In this document: one piece after another, positions 47,201-57,940 of the stretch
Position numbering within the stretch: position 1 is the first letter of the stretch
How the letters are laid out: each line of letters starts with the position of its first letter
Origin: Chamaecrista fasciculata
Lineage: Eukaryota; Streptophyta; Magnoliopsida; Fabales; Fabaceae
Direction of reading: 5' to 3'
Length of the DNA: 64,000 bases
NCBI GenBank assembly: GCA_003254925.1
Contig: QANZ01004163.1
Span: forward strand, 33,642 to 97,641
Translations under genes and position numbers: made by a program
The notes under the pieces: generated by a model
What the model was told of the DNA's origin: nothing
What the model saw: the letters and a program-made list of their open reading frames with translations, nothing else
The model's database searches: none

Positions 47201-49810
47201 CTTATATTTTAAAGCCCAAGACCGCCCATTTAGCGGGCGGGCCGGGCCGGGCCCGCGGGCTTGGGCCCATTTTGACACCCCTAATACTGCATAACATGTA
47301 CAATAGCGAAGGGCAAATGTTTTTGAATAGCGAACATTTGATAGATATAGCGAATAGCGAACGGAAAATGTACAGATATGTACCTCGTACGTATTTGAGC
47401 ATACCCAATGCGTATCCGTATCAGATACATACCAGGTACGCATTCGGCACCTAACATGCCGTACCGGTGCTTCATAGGTCACAACTCATGTGTCCACAGG
47501 GATGATAATTTGAAAGAGTATTCATGATACTCGTTCATATCTATTTGTAAAAAATATTTGGTATTTAATTAATTAATATTTGATAAGATATCGATAGTAA
47601 AAAACTAAAAAATTATTAGATGTTTGGTGAATATGAATATATTTTTTCAATTATTCAATATCTATATGAAGTGAATTGACAGTTTAAACTTTTTGGGTAT
47701 ATAGTATCTGATATTTTATAATATAAATATTTTAACATTTTTTATATTTTTAATTTAATATTTCATATTTAATTAATTTATTTTAGTCGATGGATACGAG
47801 TATCAGATATCAAATATATCTAATTTTTAAATTAAGAAATCATATTTTAAGCTTGTTATTTCTTAATATTTTGAATATTCCAAATATTTCAAGTATCAGA
47901 AGGTGAGTGTATAAATACTAATTTATCAAATATAATATAGGTATTTGATAGAATAAATAGACACCAATGCATATAGTAATAAAAACATCAATACCCTATT
48001 ACCAAAAACAAAAAAATACTAATACCCTACCTATTGTCATTCTTATGCAATGCACACACGAATATATTTTCTCGTGGCATTGCATGTCCTAAAAGGCTTG
48101 CAAATATTATTTTTAAATTTTAAATTATAAAATTCTTTTAAAATAAATTACTTTTTATCATAGAAAAATAATTAATTGTGAGAAGTTATTAAGTTCTCAA
48201 TTTCTTTTTATTTTTTAGGCTTAAGTGCACTTTTGGTCCCAATACTATGACTAAGGTTTCAATTTGGTCCCATAACTATTTTTGTTGCAGATTTGGTCCC
48301 AAACCTTCGCAAAAAGTTTCACCGTTAGTCCCCTGGTCACTTCCGTCCAATTTTCGCCGTTAAGTGTGACGTGGCAGTCTGACTGGGATGCTGACGTGGC
48401 AAAATCAAATGAGATGGAGTAAGTTAGGATCAATATGTAACATTTCATAACTTCTCTGGACTGAACGCATAATTTTATCCCAAATGAATTGCCTTCTTCT
48501 TCTTCTTCTTCGTTTTCTTCCAAATCTCAGATCTAAGAAATTGCACTCCAAAAACTTTAACAGATTCTCGCTTCCGAAACGCAAACGCCATTAGACAAAT
48601 TCAATCCCCACGATCTTTTCTATAAAAGAAAGAAAGTAGCTTGAACTCTTTTTGATATTCTTTGTTGGCTTGTTTCCGGAGAAAATTTCTGTCATCACCT
48701 GCAAATTCCAGAGAACCTGAACATAATATTTATATATATATATATATATATATTTTTGGAATTTGGGGTGTTGAAGGATGTGGGGCACTATTGCGAATTT
48801 GAAGGAAAACTTGAACAAGATCGCCCTCGATGTTCACCTAGAAGACGACGATGAGGAAGATCGCCCTCGATCCCGAAATCTTCTTTTCTCCTCTCACAAT
48901 CTCTCTCTAACCAAATCAGCCCCCAAAAAAGCTCACACATACACTAGAACCAGGAGACAATCCTGATGCACAAATTTGATGCTCCCGCTACACGCGCAAG
49001 GGTATCTGAGAGGATTATCAGCGTCACCAGGGTTCCGGCATATCCGACAAACGTCCTCTTCCTCCTCGTCTTCATCGTCATACTTGGCCGACGACGTCGT
49101 GGACGCGTTCCTTTCGTTCTCCTTCTCCTTTACCTTCAAACCACGAGGCGACGAAAACGATGAACAAGGAGAAGAAAACGAAGAAGAAGAAGAAGAAGGC
49201 AATTCATTTGGGATAAAATTATGCGTTCAGTCCAGAGAAGTTATGAAATGTTACATATTGATCCTAACTTACTCCATCTCATTTGATTTTGCCATGTCAG
49301 CATCCCAGTCAGAATGCCACGTCACACTTAACGGCGAAAATTGGACGGAAGTGACCAGGGGACTAACGGTGAAACTTTTTGCGAAGGTTTGGGACCAAAT
49401 CTGCAACAAAAATAGTTATGGGACCAAATTGAAACCTTAGTCATAGTATTGGGACCAAAAGTGCACTTAAGCCTATTTTTTAATATTAAGATTAAAAAAA
49501 AGTATTAGGGTTATTTCCTTAATAACTTATTAACTTCACACGTACTCTTTAAAAACAAAAAGTTAAATGTTTGTATGTATCTGATATGATTTTGGAGATG
49601 CATGGGCTAACAAAACACTCTAAAGTCATATATAATGTAAGTAAATATATTTAATTTGTCTTACATATTTTCGTTATTTGTATATATATTTTAAGCAATT
49701 CATCACAAAAATATACATGTTAAATATGATTTTTGCAGAGTGAAGAGAGCATTGACGCACAAGTGGTGAAGCAAGCTGTGCTTCAAGCAATAAAGAACAT
49801 GGACGAGTAA
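44274..49810 (+). CDS. bHLH-like/ACT-like transcription regulator (SCREAM-like)
   Basis: Four coding exons, all phase 0: 44274-44351, 44603-44746, 45135-45305 and 49739-49810, with GT/AG junctions at each intron, giving 154 residues. Exons 1-2 encode a helix-loop-helix-like segment ('RKKAALQHKLQQLRSVTNST', then 'KASIIVDASKYIEELKQKVE') that lacks a convincing DNA-binding basic region. A Ser-rich linker follows. Exon 3 is an ACT-like fold ('VTVETLEKGFLINVFSERNC', 'GLDVLDARVSCEDAFQLEAV'). Exon 4 finishes with 'SEESIDAQVVKQAVLQAIKN'. The length and layout match the small Arabidopsis SCREAM-like proteins At2g40435 and At3g56220. It probably dimerises in the nucleus; target genes are unknown. Intron 3 is 4,433 bp and holds three transposons. 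The ATG is only about 55 bp from a TA repeat and the assembly gap, so the promoter is not visible. Confidence 0.93.
44805..45048. mobile_element. MITE in intron 2 of the bHLH-like gene
   Basis: Ends GAGTAAACTAACAATTCGAT and 'attgaattgttagtttattc' are inverted, and the arms contain 'gatccttgaaaaatt' and 'tagtccttaaa' units. The end sequence resembles the element at 54210-54486. No exact target duplication seen. Confidence 0.6.
46167..46544. mobile_element. MULE-type MITE in intron 3 of the bHLH-like gene
   Basis: A 378-bp element with long inverted ends, GGCTAAAGTGCACTTTTGGT and its near-complement ending 'gcgcactttagcc' (plus t). It is flanked by TAATAAATA (46158-46166) and TAATAAGTA (46545-46553), a 9-bp duplication with one mismatch. 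It shares its ends with the Pack-MULE at 48218-49473. Confidence 0.75.
46797..47283. mobile_element. hAT-type MITE in intron 3 of the bHLH-like gene
   Basis: A 487-bp element with perfectly inverted 13-bp ends TAGGGGTGTCAAA and TTTGACACCCCTA and a perfect 8-bp duplication ATACTGCA (46789-46796 and 47284-47291), as expected for hAT. The subterminal regions are full of 'gcccgcgggctaaacggg' motifs. The centre has several T runs. Non-coding. Confidence 0.88.
48778..48872 (+). pseudogene. Captured golgin N-terminus (GC3/GC4-like)
   Basis: The ATG at 48778 opens 'MWGTIANLKENLNKIALDVH' followed by an acidic 'LEDDDEED', which is the conserved start of plant golgin candidate 3/4 coiled-coil proteins. 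The similarity stops around 48872, after which the frame continues only to a stop at 48964-48966. Sequence upstream (about 48520-48777) may be the captured 5' UTR, now with a TA repeat inserted (48729-48751). Confidence 0.7.
48955..49190 (-). pseudogene. Captured SUD1/DOA10-type RING-CH exon
   Basis: The minus strand reads a Ser-rich start, then 'YDDEDEEEEDVCRICRNPGD' and 'CACSGSIKFVHQDCLL', the first part of the C4HC3 RING-CH (RINGv) domain of the SUD1/CER9 (DOA10-like) ER ubiquitin ligase. After 'CLL' the DNA runs into 'gttctagtgtatg', which looks like the intron donor side of the original exon, so genomic DNA, not cDNA, was captured. The second half of the RING-CH domain is missing, so no active ligase domain is encoded. 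Confidence 0.8.
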
Positions 49811-50027
49811 TCAAGTTGCTAGAGAAAATTGCAAAATATGAAACACTACTCTTTTGTATTTTAAATCTTTCAAGTGTAAAAGTTGCATATATATATATAT
49901 ATATATATCCATGTTAAGTGAAGGAATTCAAGGTGACTATATATATAATATATAATTTGCGCATATTTACCACAAAAAAAAACTTAAGGGTACGGTCTCA
50001 CTCTTTATGATTTAATGCTCCTAAAAA
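49811..50027. other. 3' flank of the bHLH-like gene
   Basis: Probable 3' UTR and short spacer with a TA run (49890-49908). The LINE A tail begins just after. Confidence 0.4.
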
Positions 50028-50276
50028 TTTTTTTTTGGGTAGAATTGGGTAATTCCATTAAAAACGAGAAGAGTACATGAGATTAGTGCAGATTACAAGT
50101 AGAGACAGCAACATAGAGAATTAAAAAATCTAGAAGGAGAGGTACTAGAGTGCCTAGACTGGACAACCAAGATAGAGTACGTAGAGGAGAGAATACAGAG
50201 AGAGCTACTAAAACAACACTTGGTACAAAACAACATAACATGAATTGGACAAAATACATTCAAAAGGAAAATCCAT

Positions 50277-51478
50277 CTAAGGGGGCTTCCTCGCATACAA
50301 AGATGGAGGTCTTCTTACATTTCCTATTTCCATGCAGTCATGAAGAAATAGGAGAGATAAGAAGGGAGGAAGCGAGTCAAAAATAGTGAAGTGAAGTTGT
50401 TGGGTTCTCCCATGTTTTGCAAGAGCATCTGCATAGGAGTTTGCTTCCCTCAAATTGTGTTGATTCTTGAAATCATCCAGTTGCATGGTAAGGTATCTGC
50501 AATTTTCAATTAAAGTGGAGAGTGGGTGATGAGATAGAGCTGCAGAAGAACTAATCAGGTTCTTGGAGACAAGAGGATCCGTCTCGATAATCAGTTTCTT
50601 AAAGTTTAGAGAAATAGCAAGTTCAATGCCTTTGGTGATACCCCAAAGTTCAGCAGTTGATGAATTTTCAAAGCCTATAAAGGCACTAAAACCTGCAACC
50701 CAATTGCCAAGACTATCCCTCAAGATTCCACCTGCACCAATCAAATTATCTTTTGCAGAACCATCAACATTTAGTTTCAGAAAATTATTAGGAGGTCTCT
50801 GCCAAACAATTGAAGATCGTATAGGATGAGTAGTGGTAGAAGAATGCGGAGAAGTATGTGGATTTAGACAGTAAAATTCGGTGGCATTAAAGAGGGCTAA
50901 GTTGATTATTTGTGAGGAAGTAAGATGTTTATTCTGAAAGACAACAGCATTTCTGTGTAGCCAAATTTGTTTGAGAAAATAGGGAAAGAAAACATTCCAA
51001 GGAATATTTTTGAACATGGAAGAATTAGTACAATGATGTTTAATCCATTGGCTAAAAGTACATTGGGCAACATGAAAGTTGTTTGGAATTAAAACCCATA
51101 GAGAGTTAAGTTTAGAACAAGTTCTAAAGGTATGTTCCATACTTTCAGCAAACATGCCACATAGTGGACAATTGGGGGATGGAAGAATATGTTTTTCAAA
51201 AAGAGTTTCACTTAAAGGTAGGGAATTTTGTAAGACTTGCCACAAGAAAAACTTGACCCTAATGTGGATATTAAGTTTCCAGATCCAGAGAAAATTGGTG
51301 TGTGGGGAATGAAGGTTGGGTGATTGAGCATGCATGCTTTTGTTAATGACAAGATCATAACATGTTTTGATAGAAAAGACATCATTTTTTGCAGGACTCC
51401 AAGAGTAGTGGTCTGGTGTGTGAGGGTCATAGTGTAAAGAGACCGGGTTAAGTTCAAAAGCTACATGAGGTGGGATGA
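50277..51478 (-). pseudogene. LINE ORF2 fragment: zf-RVT and RNase H
   Basis: One minus-strand frame, open from about 51478 to a stop at 50277-50279, covers a zinc-binding zf-RVT module ('IRVKFFLWQVLQNSLPLSE', 'CPLCGMFAESMEHTFRTC') and an RNase H domain. All four acidic residues are in place: Asp in 'LNVDGSAKDN', Glu in 'STAELWGITKG', Asp in 'IIETDPLVSKN' and Asp in 'NSYADALAKHG'. The domain could be intact, but it lacks its RT partner and a natural start. Confidence 0.85.
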
Positions 51479-52072
51479 TATGGGAAAAAAGGGTAGTGTA
51501 TGAAAAAGGTGTAAACCAGTATGCACATTAAGAGTTAAATCAGTCATATTATAGGGGCCACAGAACCTAGTGTAGAGAGGACTATTTGGAAGCCAGTTAC
51601 CAAACCAAAAGGAGGTAGTTTGACCATTATTAATAACTGATTTGAGACCAAGATCAAGAAGGTTTGAGCCTTTCTTTTTGCTTCTACAAATGAATGATCT
51701 AGAATTAGAAAGCTTGGACAGATCAGAACCATATTTCACAGTTAAAACTTTAGAAAAAAGAGAGGTTTTAGTAATTTGAATTTGCCAGTTAAGCTTAGCC
51801 ATAAAACAAACATTCATTACTGAAGCTTTCCTAATACCTAGACCCCCCATGTATTTAGGTTTTGTAATGATGTTCCAGTTTAACAAGTGACACTTCTTAT
51901 TATTGACAAAGTGATTCCAGAAGAAGGAACGAGCTAGCCTATCTATTTGATGGTGAATTTTTGTTGGAAGGTGGAAAACTGTCATGTAATAGTTGGAGAT
52001 GGTGGTCATGGTGGATTTAATGAGTTGGACTCTACCTGTAAGGGAAAGACATCCAAGTTTCCAAGCCTGCAA
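51461..52072 (-). pseudogene. LINE ORF2 fragment: region after the reverse transcriptase
   Basis: Minus-strand frame with 'WKLGCLSLTGRVQLIKSTM' and 'KPKYMGGLGIRKASVMN', landmarks of the post-RT region in plant LINEs. A frameshift near 51470-51480 separates it from the zf-RVT/RNase H frame; otherwise the two would be continuous. Confidence 0.8.
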
Positions 52073-52075
52073 TTT

Positions 52076-53999
52076 GTCTCAAGCTCAAGCCTGCAATTTG
52101 AGCTTGAGACATCTAGAAGAAATATATTAGTTAGTTATGTAACCTTTGATGAGCTTTTATTTATTTTCTAACAAATTGTCCTTGCCTAGAAAGAACAGAT
52201 CATTTGAGCACTTAAAATATCTTCATACTAAATTTGCATGGACCTATATTTTGATTATTTATACACACAAAGTATATGTAACCCACTTGAATAGTAGGTC
52301 CTATTTAAACGAGGAATTGAATTGTAGTACATTCTGTACATTTTATATTTAGTTTTGTTATATTGTTAAATTTTGTTATACCATTCTTTTCTTATTTTGG
52401 GTATAAAAGGGAAAATTGTACCATTCTTTTTTTTTTTTGTCCGAACCTTTCTTCAATAGTAAGGAATATAATTCTTTTTTTGGCCTAAGTAAGGAATATA
52501 ATTCACCTACACTGAAATATGGGTTTCATATTTTTGTGACGCAACAACGTATAGCTTGATGTCCATTTAGTTGTGGTGAGGTATCCACCAAAAATTTTGA
52601 AGCCCATCACGATTTACACAGGACAAAAAAAATCTCAAATGCAACACCAAGAATGCCATAAAATAATGGGTCATGATATGAAGCTAAGGGTTGTCTGGGC
52701 AACTCATTTTTATTTGTTCTTGTAATTGACACGACTTCCAATAAAATACAGTTAAAAATTAGAAAATAAAAACAAATGATAAGTGACAGTGGAAAGAGAA
52801 AAAGATAAAATAATTATTGTTAAAATAATTATTAAAATAATCAGTGTATTAAAATAATTATTAAGACTTATTGTTATATTCTAAAAATTAATAATAATAA
52901 TGAATATATATTAAATTTTTTATTATTGTTTAATTTCCTTTATACTTTAATCCGTAAATATATACGGTTAGGGAGTTCAAACTTGAAGCACATTATTTAA
53001 TTGACACGATTGGTAACTGTAAGTGGCCATAAGATCATAATGGCATTAACTGCAAATTCTACATAAAATAGCATTTTGCCACCTTTCAAAGTTAGTTGGT
53101 GGACTTCATTACACTCTCCAGACTCCGCATAATATTAATATATTCACAGTGAATGCCAACTACATTATCATTTTTCTAAAATATAAATTTCAAATTTCAT
53201 CACTTTTTTTTTAAAAAAAAACAATTATAATTTTCTACCCAAAAATTATGTACATATATATACATTAATATTTTCATAAGAGAAATGGAATAGTTTCAAA
53301 TGTTGTATGATAAAGTAAGCATTAAAAGTATTATATAAAACAAGATATATATTAGTAATTTAGTATTATACTTATAAAATGATTAAAAATTTCTAGAAAA
53401 TATTGTCCATAATAATAATTTAATTTGAGATAAAGAGCTTTAATGAATGGAGTGAAGGGAACGGTACCTATGGTAAGGAATTAATTAGAGAGTGACAAGT
53501 GGCAAACATTAAATTAGAGGACACTCACGTGGTTCAATGAATTGAATTGGTCACAAAAATTCCCTTCTTCGTAGGCAAAGGACTATTCACACTACCCCTG
53601 TCGGTCAGCGTTCAGCCATGATAAATAATTAAGGCTAAAGTATATTTTTGGTCTTATAATTTTTGTTCAAGTTTCAATTTAGTTTCATAATATTGTTTGT
53701 TGTACTTTTAGTCACATATCTTATAACTTAATTAAGGCTAAAGTTCAAAATATGATTTTAATCACATATATTTAAAGTAAGTTAAAATTGAGTCTTTGGC
53801 CTCAAAATATATATATAATTGAGTCTTTTTTTTTTGTTATAAAATTGATCTTACATATTTTTTAAAATTTTTATTTTTGCTCACGATGAGTTGGGGTTGT
53901 CAAGTGTCAACAAACAATGTCAAATTTGGTGTAGAAAGTGGATTGTTCATTTCACTATCAGATGAGCAAAATTGGTCATATTTTTTTTCATTTCAAATA
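52076..53999. other. Intergenic AT-rich sequence
   Basis: No gene. 53636-53815 is a worn 'ggctaaagt...tttggtctta' repeat related to the 46167 family. The DNA just beyond the LINE junction holds the inverted 'tgtctcaagctcaa' / 'ttgagcttgagaca' pair (52075-52111). Confidence 0.35.
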
Positions 54000-54565
54000 T
54001 GAATACCATGCATGAATTTAAAATTATAAATTATTTTTAACGAGTCTTTTCTATTTAGTTTGGACCATCACCAAATGAAGTTATATACATAAAAAAAAAG
54101 TGATTTGGAAACAAAAAGTCAAAAATTATGAAAAAAATTTCTCATCAAACCTATTTTCATGCTCAATTTAAACTTATTTACTTACCGTCTCAATTAGACA
54201 GAAAAAATTGAGTAAACTATCAAATTGGTCCCTGAATTATTGGCTCGCTAACAGATTGGTCCCCGAATTTAGAAAATTGACAAATAGGTCCCCGAATTTT
54301 TTTAACGTTAGTCAAATAGGTCCCCGAATAACATGCACAAAAGGACCTATTTGACAAATGTTAGAAAAATTCGGGGACCTATTTGACTCGTTAGAAAAAT
54401 TTGGGGATCTATTTGACAATTTCCTAAATTTGGGGACCAATCTGTCAGCGAGTCAATAATCCAGGGACCAATTTAATAGTTTACTCGAAAAAAATTCCTT
54501 AAGAATGACTCATAATTTCAAATTTATCAAATTAAAAACTAATAAATTGTGTCAAATTAGCAAAC
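54000..54565. repeat. Foldback repeat, family E, with nested MITE
   Basis: Outer sequence resembles the interior of 14520-15330 and 28920-30430 ('aacgagtcttttctatttag', 'attagacagaaaaaatt', 'aagaatgactcataatttca'). A second element at 54210-54486 is inserted in it. Boundaries approximate. Confidence 0.45.
54210..54486. mobile_element. MULE-like MITE nested in a family E repeat
   Basis: A 277-bp element with inverted ends GAGTAAACTATCAAATTGGT and its complement. Three to four 'aggtccccgaattt' units are present in each arm. Flanks are GAAAAAATT (54201-54209) and GAAAAAAATT (54487-54496), a 9-bp duplication with one extra A. Non-coding. Confidence 0.72.
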
Positions 54566-55518
54566 AATTCCTTTAAATTTGTTGTTAGTAAAGGTGATTA
54601 ATCTCTTCACTAACCTATAGCAATTCAGCCAAATCAAAATTAATATTTTTTTATCATAATTTATTAATATTTTTTTATTGAAAAGTGGCATAAAGAGATT
54701 TTATTCAAACAAATTAAAATTATAAAAATATGTCAAAATTAAAATATTAGAGAAAGCTTTTTACACACCACTTATTTAAAGATTAAAGAAATAACAATTT
54801 ATATAATTTGTCATTAAAGTTTAATTAACTTTTTTTTTTGGTATACCATCAGTTTCCTAACCTATTTATGTAACGATCTAAATGAAAACTAATTTCATTT
54901 GAACCGGAAGCAAATAGTTAAAGTTTTACTAAAAATGTCTTTAACTATTTATTTTTGATTTGATACTAATTAATTAAGGTTATGTTGTGGATCGAATTTA
55001 AGAGAGGATGGAATATAATATAATCATTTATATAATAGTATGGAATGAAATGATTTGATTAAATATGTCATATGTTTGGAAGTTTGAATGACGAATAAAG
55101 TAAAACTTATTAAAAATTATATGTCACGACACGGTATATATTTATATATATAAATAATTAAATTAAAAATTTATAAATTTTGATAAAAAATTTAAAAATT
55201 ATAGTATTTATTTATAATATATGTCATATTTATTATTATTTTTTATTATGTGTCATGATAAAGTTATAAAAAAACAATTTTATACTCTGAAACGTATGAA
55301 TATATGTCCTATGGATATCGTACGGGTGTTAGATATGGACACGTGTCTAACACGACAACACGCCCTCAAAATAAAGTGTCATAGACCATGCTTCATAGCT
55401 TATTATTATTATTTGGAAGTTATAGTAAAATGAAATAATTAGTTAATTACCATGAGAGCATAAACACCTAATTAATTACCGACGTTGAAAAGTAAAATTT
55501 TGATCTTTTTAAAGAAAA
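54566..55518. other. Intergenic AT-rich sequence
   Basis: No gene or intact element. 55288-55380 contains an isolated GC-richer stretch ('gtgttagatatggacacgtg'). Confidence 0.35.
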
Positions 55519-55521
55519 TTA

Positions 55522-57020
55522 GGCATAGTTCGTTTGCGCTCTGATTATAATCTGCTCTGATTATAATCGTAATAATCATGTTCATTTACGTTTTTTTTCT
55601 GATCAAATTATAATTATAATTTTTTTATAATCAAACACACTCAATTACACTTATACCCCTATATATATACCTACAATTACCTATACTCTAATACAATCAA
55701 TTATCCATCACAAGGGCAAAATGGTCATTTACCTCAACATTGGGCTAAATTGTCATTTTGTTCAAATCATTTAGGGATGAAATTAATATTTTAGCCATAC
55801 TTTCTTCTCTTCATACTCTCTCTCTCTCTCGTCTCTCCCTCTCTAGTCTTTGAGCATCATAAGCATGGTGAGGAATATAATTGTGAATCAATTAATATAG
55901 AATAAAAATACATTCACGGTTATATACATCGTTATATACATCGATGAATGTTGTTTTAAACTCATATGGTGCTTTATTCTATAACCATGAATGTTCTTTC
56001 CAGTATATTTCTCCAGAGACGCCATCGGCACCGACGTCGGAAATTTCACCAGAAACCTCCGATTTGAACCAAAACCAAAACAAGCACAAGCAGAATTAGG
56101 ACTTCGAGATGAAGAAGACCACGACGACGACGACGAAGAAGAGGATGATTTCGAAATAGGCGACGACGGCGACAGTAACGGCGATACCGATGGCGGCGGC
56201 GACGGAGAAATCTTGTTGAGCGACTTCGGCGGCGAAAGAAATGCTCTAATCTTCAACGAAGAGGTGGAAGACGCAACACAATCGTATTCCTCGATGAGAT
56301 TTGCTAGATTTTCGTCGGATTTAATGGAAACCAAAGCGTCGAGATCTTCAGTAGGCAATTGGCAACGAAGGCTAACATCTGAGCAAATAGATAGATGAAT
56401 TGAGAATGAAATTGATTAATTGAACAATCAATTCAGGTTGAAATTGAACAATAGCTCTAACAAATTACACAAAATTAATTCCATTAATTGAAATATTATT
56501 TTGGATCCATAGTCATTTTTTTCATTCTCTCTCATCTGAAGCGAAACGGTGGACCGTTTTTTTCAGTAGTCCACCAAATGTCGGGGCCTGATTCGAAAAA
56601 ATGATACGTTTTAGTCCTTTTGGTCCACCATTTCGTAGGCAAAAATGAGTTCGGTCGACCAAACAAAATAATCACCTCCAAAGTTGCATATGATTATAAT
56701 CATAATTTCACGCTTTCCAAAGCAAACAGTGACATAATTTATTTTTTTTAAGCAACAATCACATCCAAACACACTTTGATTATAATCAAATCGCATCTTA
56801 CTTTTTCCAACTTTTTCTTCCATTTCTACCCCTGTACAATTTATCAATTTCCTTATCCTTCTATCTACCAACCACAATCATTACATACCCATTTCAATAA
56901 TTTCACACCAAATAATCAACTTTCATCCAAACACAAATACACAAATAATCAACTTTGATTATAATCATACTCTAATTATAATTAGAGCAAATTTTATTAT
57001 AAATGCAAACGAACTGACCC
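55522..57020. mobile_element. PIF/Harbinger-like element carrying a PB1 gene fragment
   Basis: A 1,499-bp element with ends GGCATAGTTCGTTTGCG and TGCAAACGAACTGACCC (inverted with mismatches), flanked by TTA (55519-55521 and 57021-57023). The subterminal regions contain opposing 'tgattataatc' units, for example 55543-55572 and 56776-56795. A 3-bp TWA duplication fits Harbinger. The middle holds a host PB1-domain gene fragment (about 55990-56385). No transposase is present. Confidence 0.7.
55990..56385 (-). pseudogene. Captured PB1-domain protein fragment
   Basis: The minus strand reads 'CQLPTEDLDALVSIKSDENL' and 'ANLIEEYDCVASSTSSLKIR', the second half of a PB1 (Phox/Bem1) domain of plant PB1-domain proteins. 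A Pro/Ser-rich stretch ('KISPSPPPSVSPLLSPSSP') and a short region ending near 'SLEKYTGK' follow. The first half of the PB1 domain, including the basic-residue cluster, is missing. It is enclosed in the Harbinger-like element and GC-richer than its surroundings, so it was carried in from elsewhere. Confidence 0.7.
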
Positions 57021-57023
57021 TTA

Positions 57024-57940
57024 GAAAGATAAAATTATATCGTTTTCATCATTTACCTCTCAATATTAGAGGAAAGAAAATGTTGGATGGCTTAGACCTC
57101 AATTATCATGCATTAATAACAACAGAATCATCCAAATACAGATTCAACTCATTTAAACCGCATTACCAAACCTTTCCATATATGCACACTCCCTATGGCC
57201 TACATCCAAACATAGCTTTTGGTAACAAAAATCCTTTATTTACTGTATATATAGCTACAATTACGTGAAATAGAAGAATATATGTTAAAAACGTTAGTTA
57301 ATTTTAAATTTAGGTCACATCTAGATTTAATTAATTTTATTTTGTAGGTCACGCAATTAACACTATCTTTCTAATAACTTAAAAATGTAACTAACGTTGT
57401 CCAAAATTAAGATCAGAGATAAGATATATGTCTCAATTTGAAATAGTTTAAAATTATTTAATTAATTATACTAAAATTAACAGAACTAAATTAATATTGA
57501 TACAAAATACCCAGTTTAATTAATTATACTTCCTTGTTCAATGTATTAGATTTAATTAATCCTTATTAAAACAAGCATGGATCTTATCAATGTTGGTGGT
57601 TCAAATTGAAGTAGTACGATAATGGATGATTATTAAGTCGAAGAGGGAGAGAAAGGAGATTAAAGTAAGTAATGATAAATTAAAATTAAGATGTGATTAT
57701 AAGTTACATGCAAGTGGTCGCAACAGCAGCAACTAACACACGCACGCACACACTAATCACACTCACGTACATTAATCAAGTATCAAAACATAACAGTAAC
57801 ACAAATATATAACGGGACACACAAAAGAGTCGCTAAACGTGGATCTCTCTAGCTACGTGGTCCTCCTTTATTATTACTATTAATCCATCCATCTTTCTCA
57901 TCATCCTCATAGCACGTACTGTAACAACTTCACCGGACGC
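57024..57940. other. Intergenic sequence and 3' flank of the LTP gene
   Basis: AT-rich, with a CA-rich stretch near 57735-57755. The last 100 bases before 57941 are probably the 3' UTR of the minus-strand LTP gene. No other gene was recognised. Confidence 0.4.

Larger units (their letters stand above)
48218..49473. mobile_element. Pack-MULE carrying two host gene fragments
   Basis: A 1,256-bp element with terminal inverted repeats of about 290 bp (48218 to about 48510, and about 49176 to 49473) starting GGCTTAAGTGCACTTTTGGT. It is flanked by a perfect 9-bp duplication TATTTTTTA (48209-48217 and 49474-49482). Between the arms lie the start of a golgin gene (plus strand) and a RING-CH ubiquitin-ligase exon (minus strand). 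No transposase is encoded. It sits in intron 3 of the bHLH-like gene, about 265 bp upstream of exon 4. Confidence 0.9.
50028..52075 (-). mobile_element. 5'-truncated LINE (L1-type), minus strand
   Basis: Ends on the left in a T run (50028-50036), the A tail of a minus-strand LINE. It carries the post-RT, zf-RVT and RNase H portion of ORF2, nearly intact. The 5' end stops at about 52072, where a 13-base 'aagcctgcaattt' is repeated and a small hairpin is present. The RT catalytic core is missing. Confidence 0.85.

Noticed and set aside
46783..47482. Several 60-96-codon frames around the hAT MITE
   Set aside because: Produced by GC-rich subterminal repeats and T runs of the transposon; phases conflict.
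48251..49440. 90- and 154-codon frames ending in the same peptide on opposite strands
   Set aside because: They are translations of the two inverted arms of the Pack-MULE.
57080..57268. 62-codon plus-strand frame 'MLDGLDLNYHALIT...'
   Set aside because: No recognisable family, no support from context or composition.
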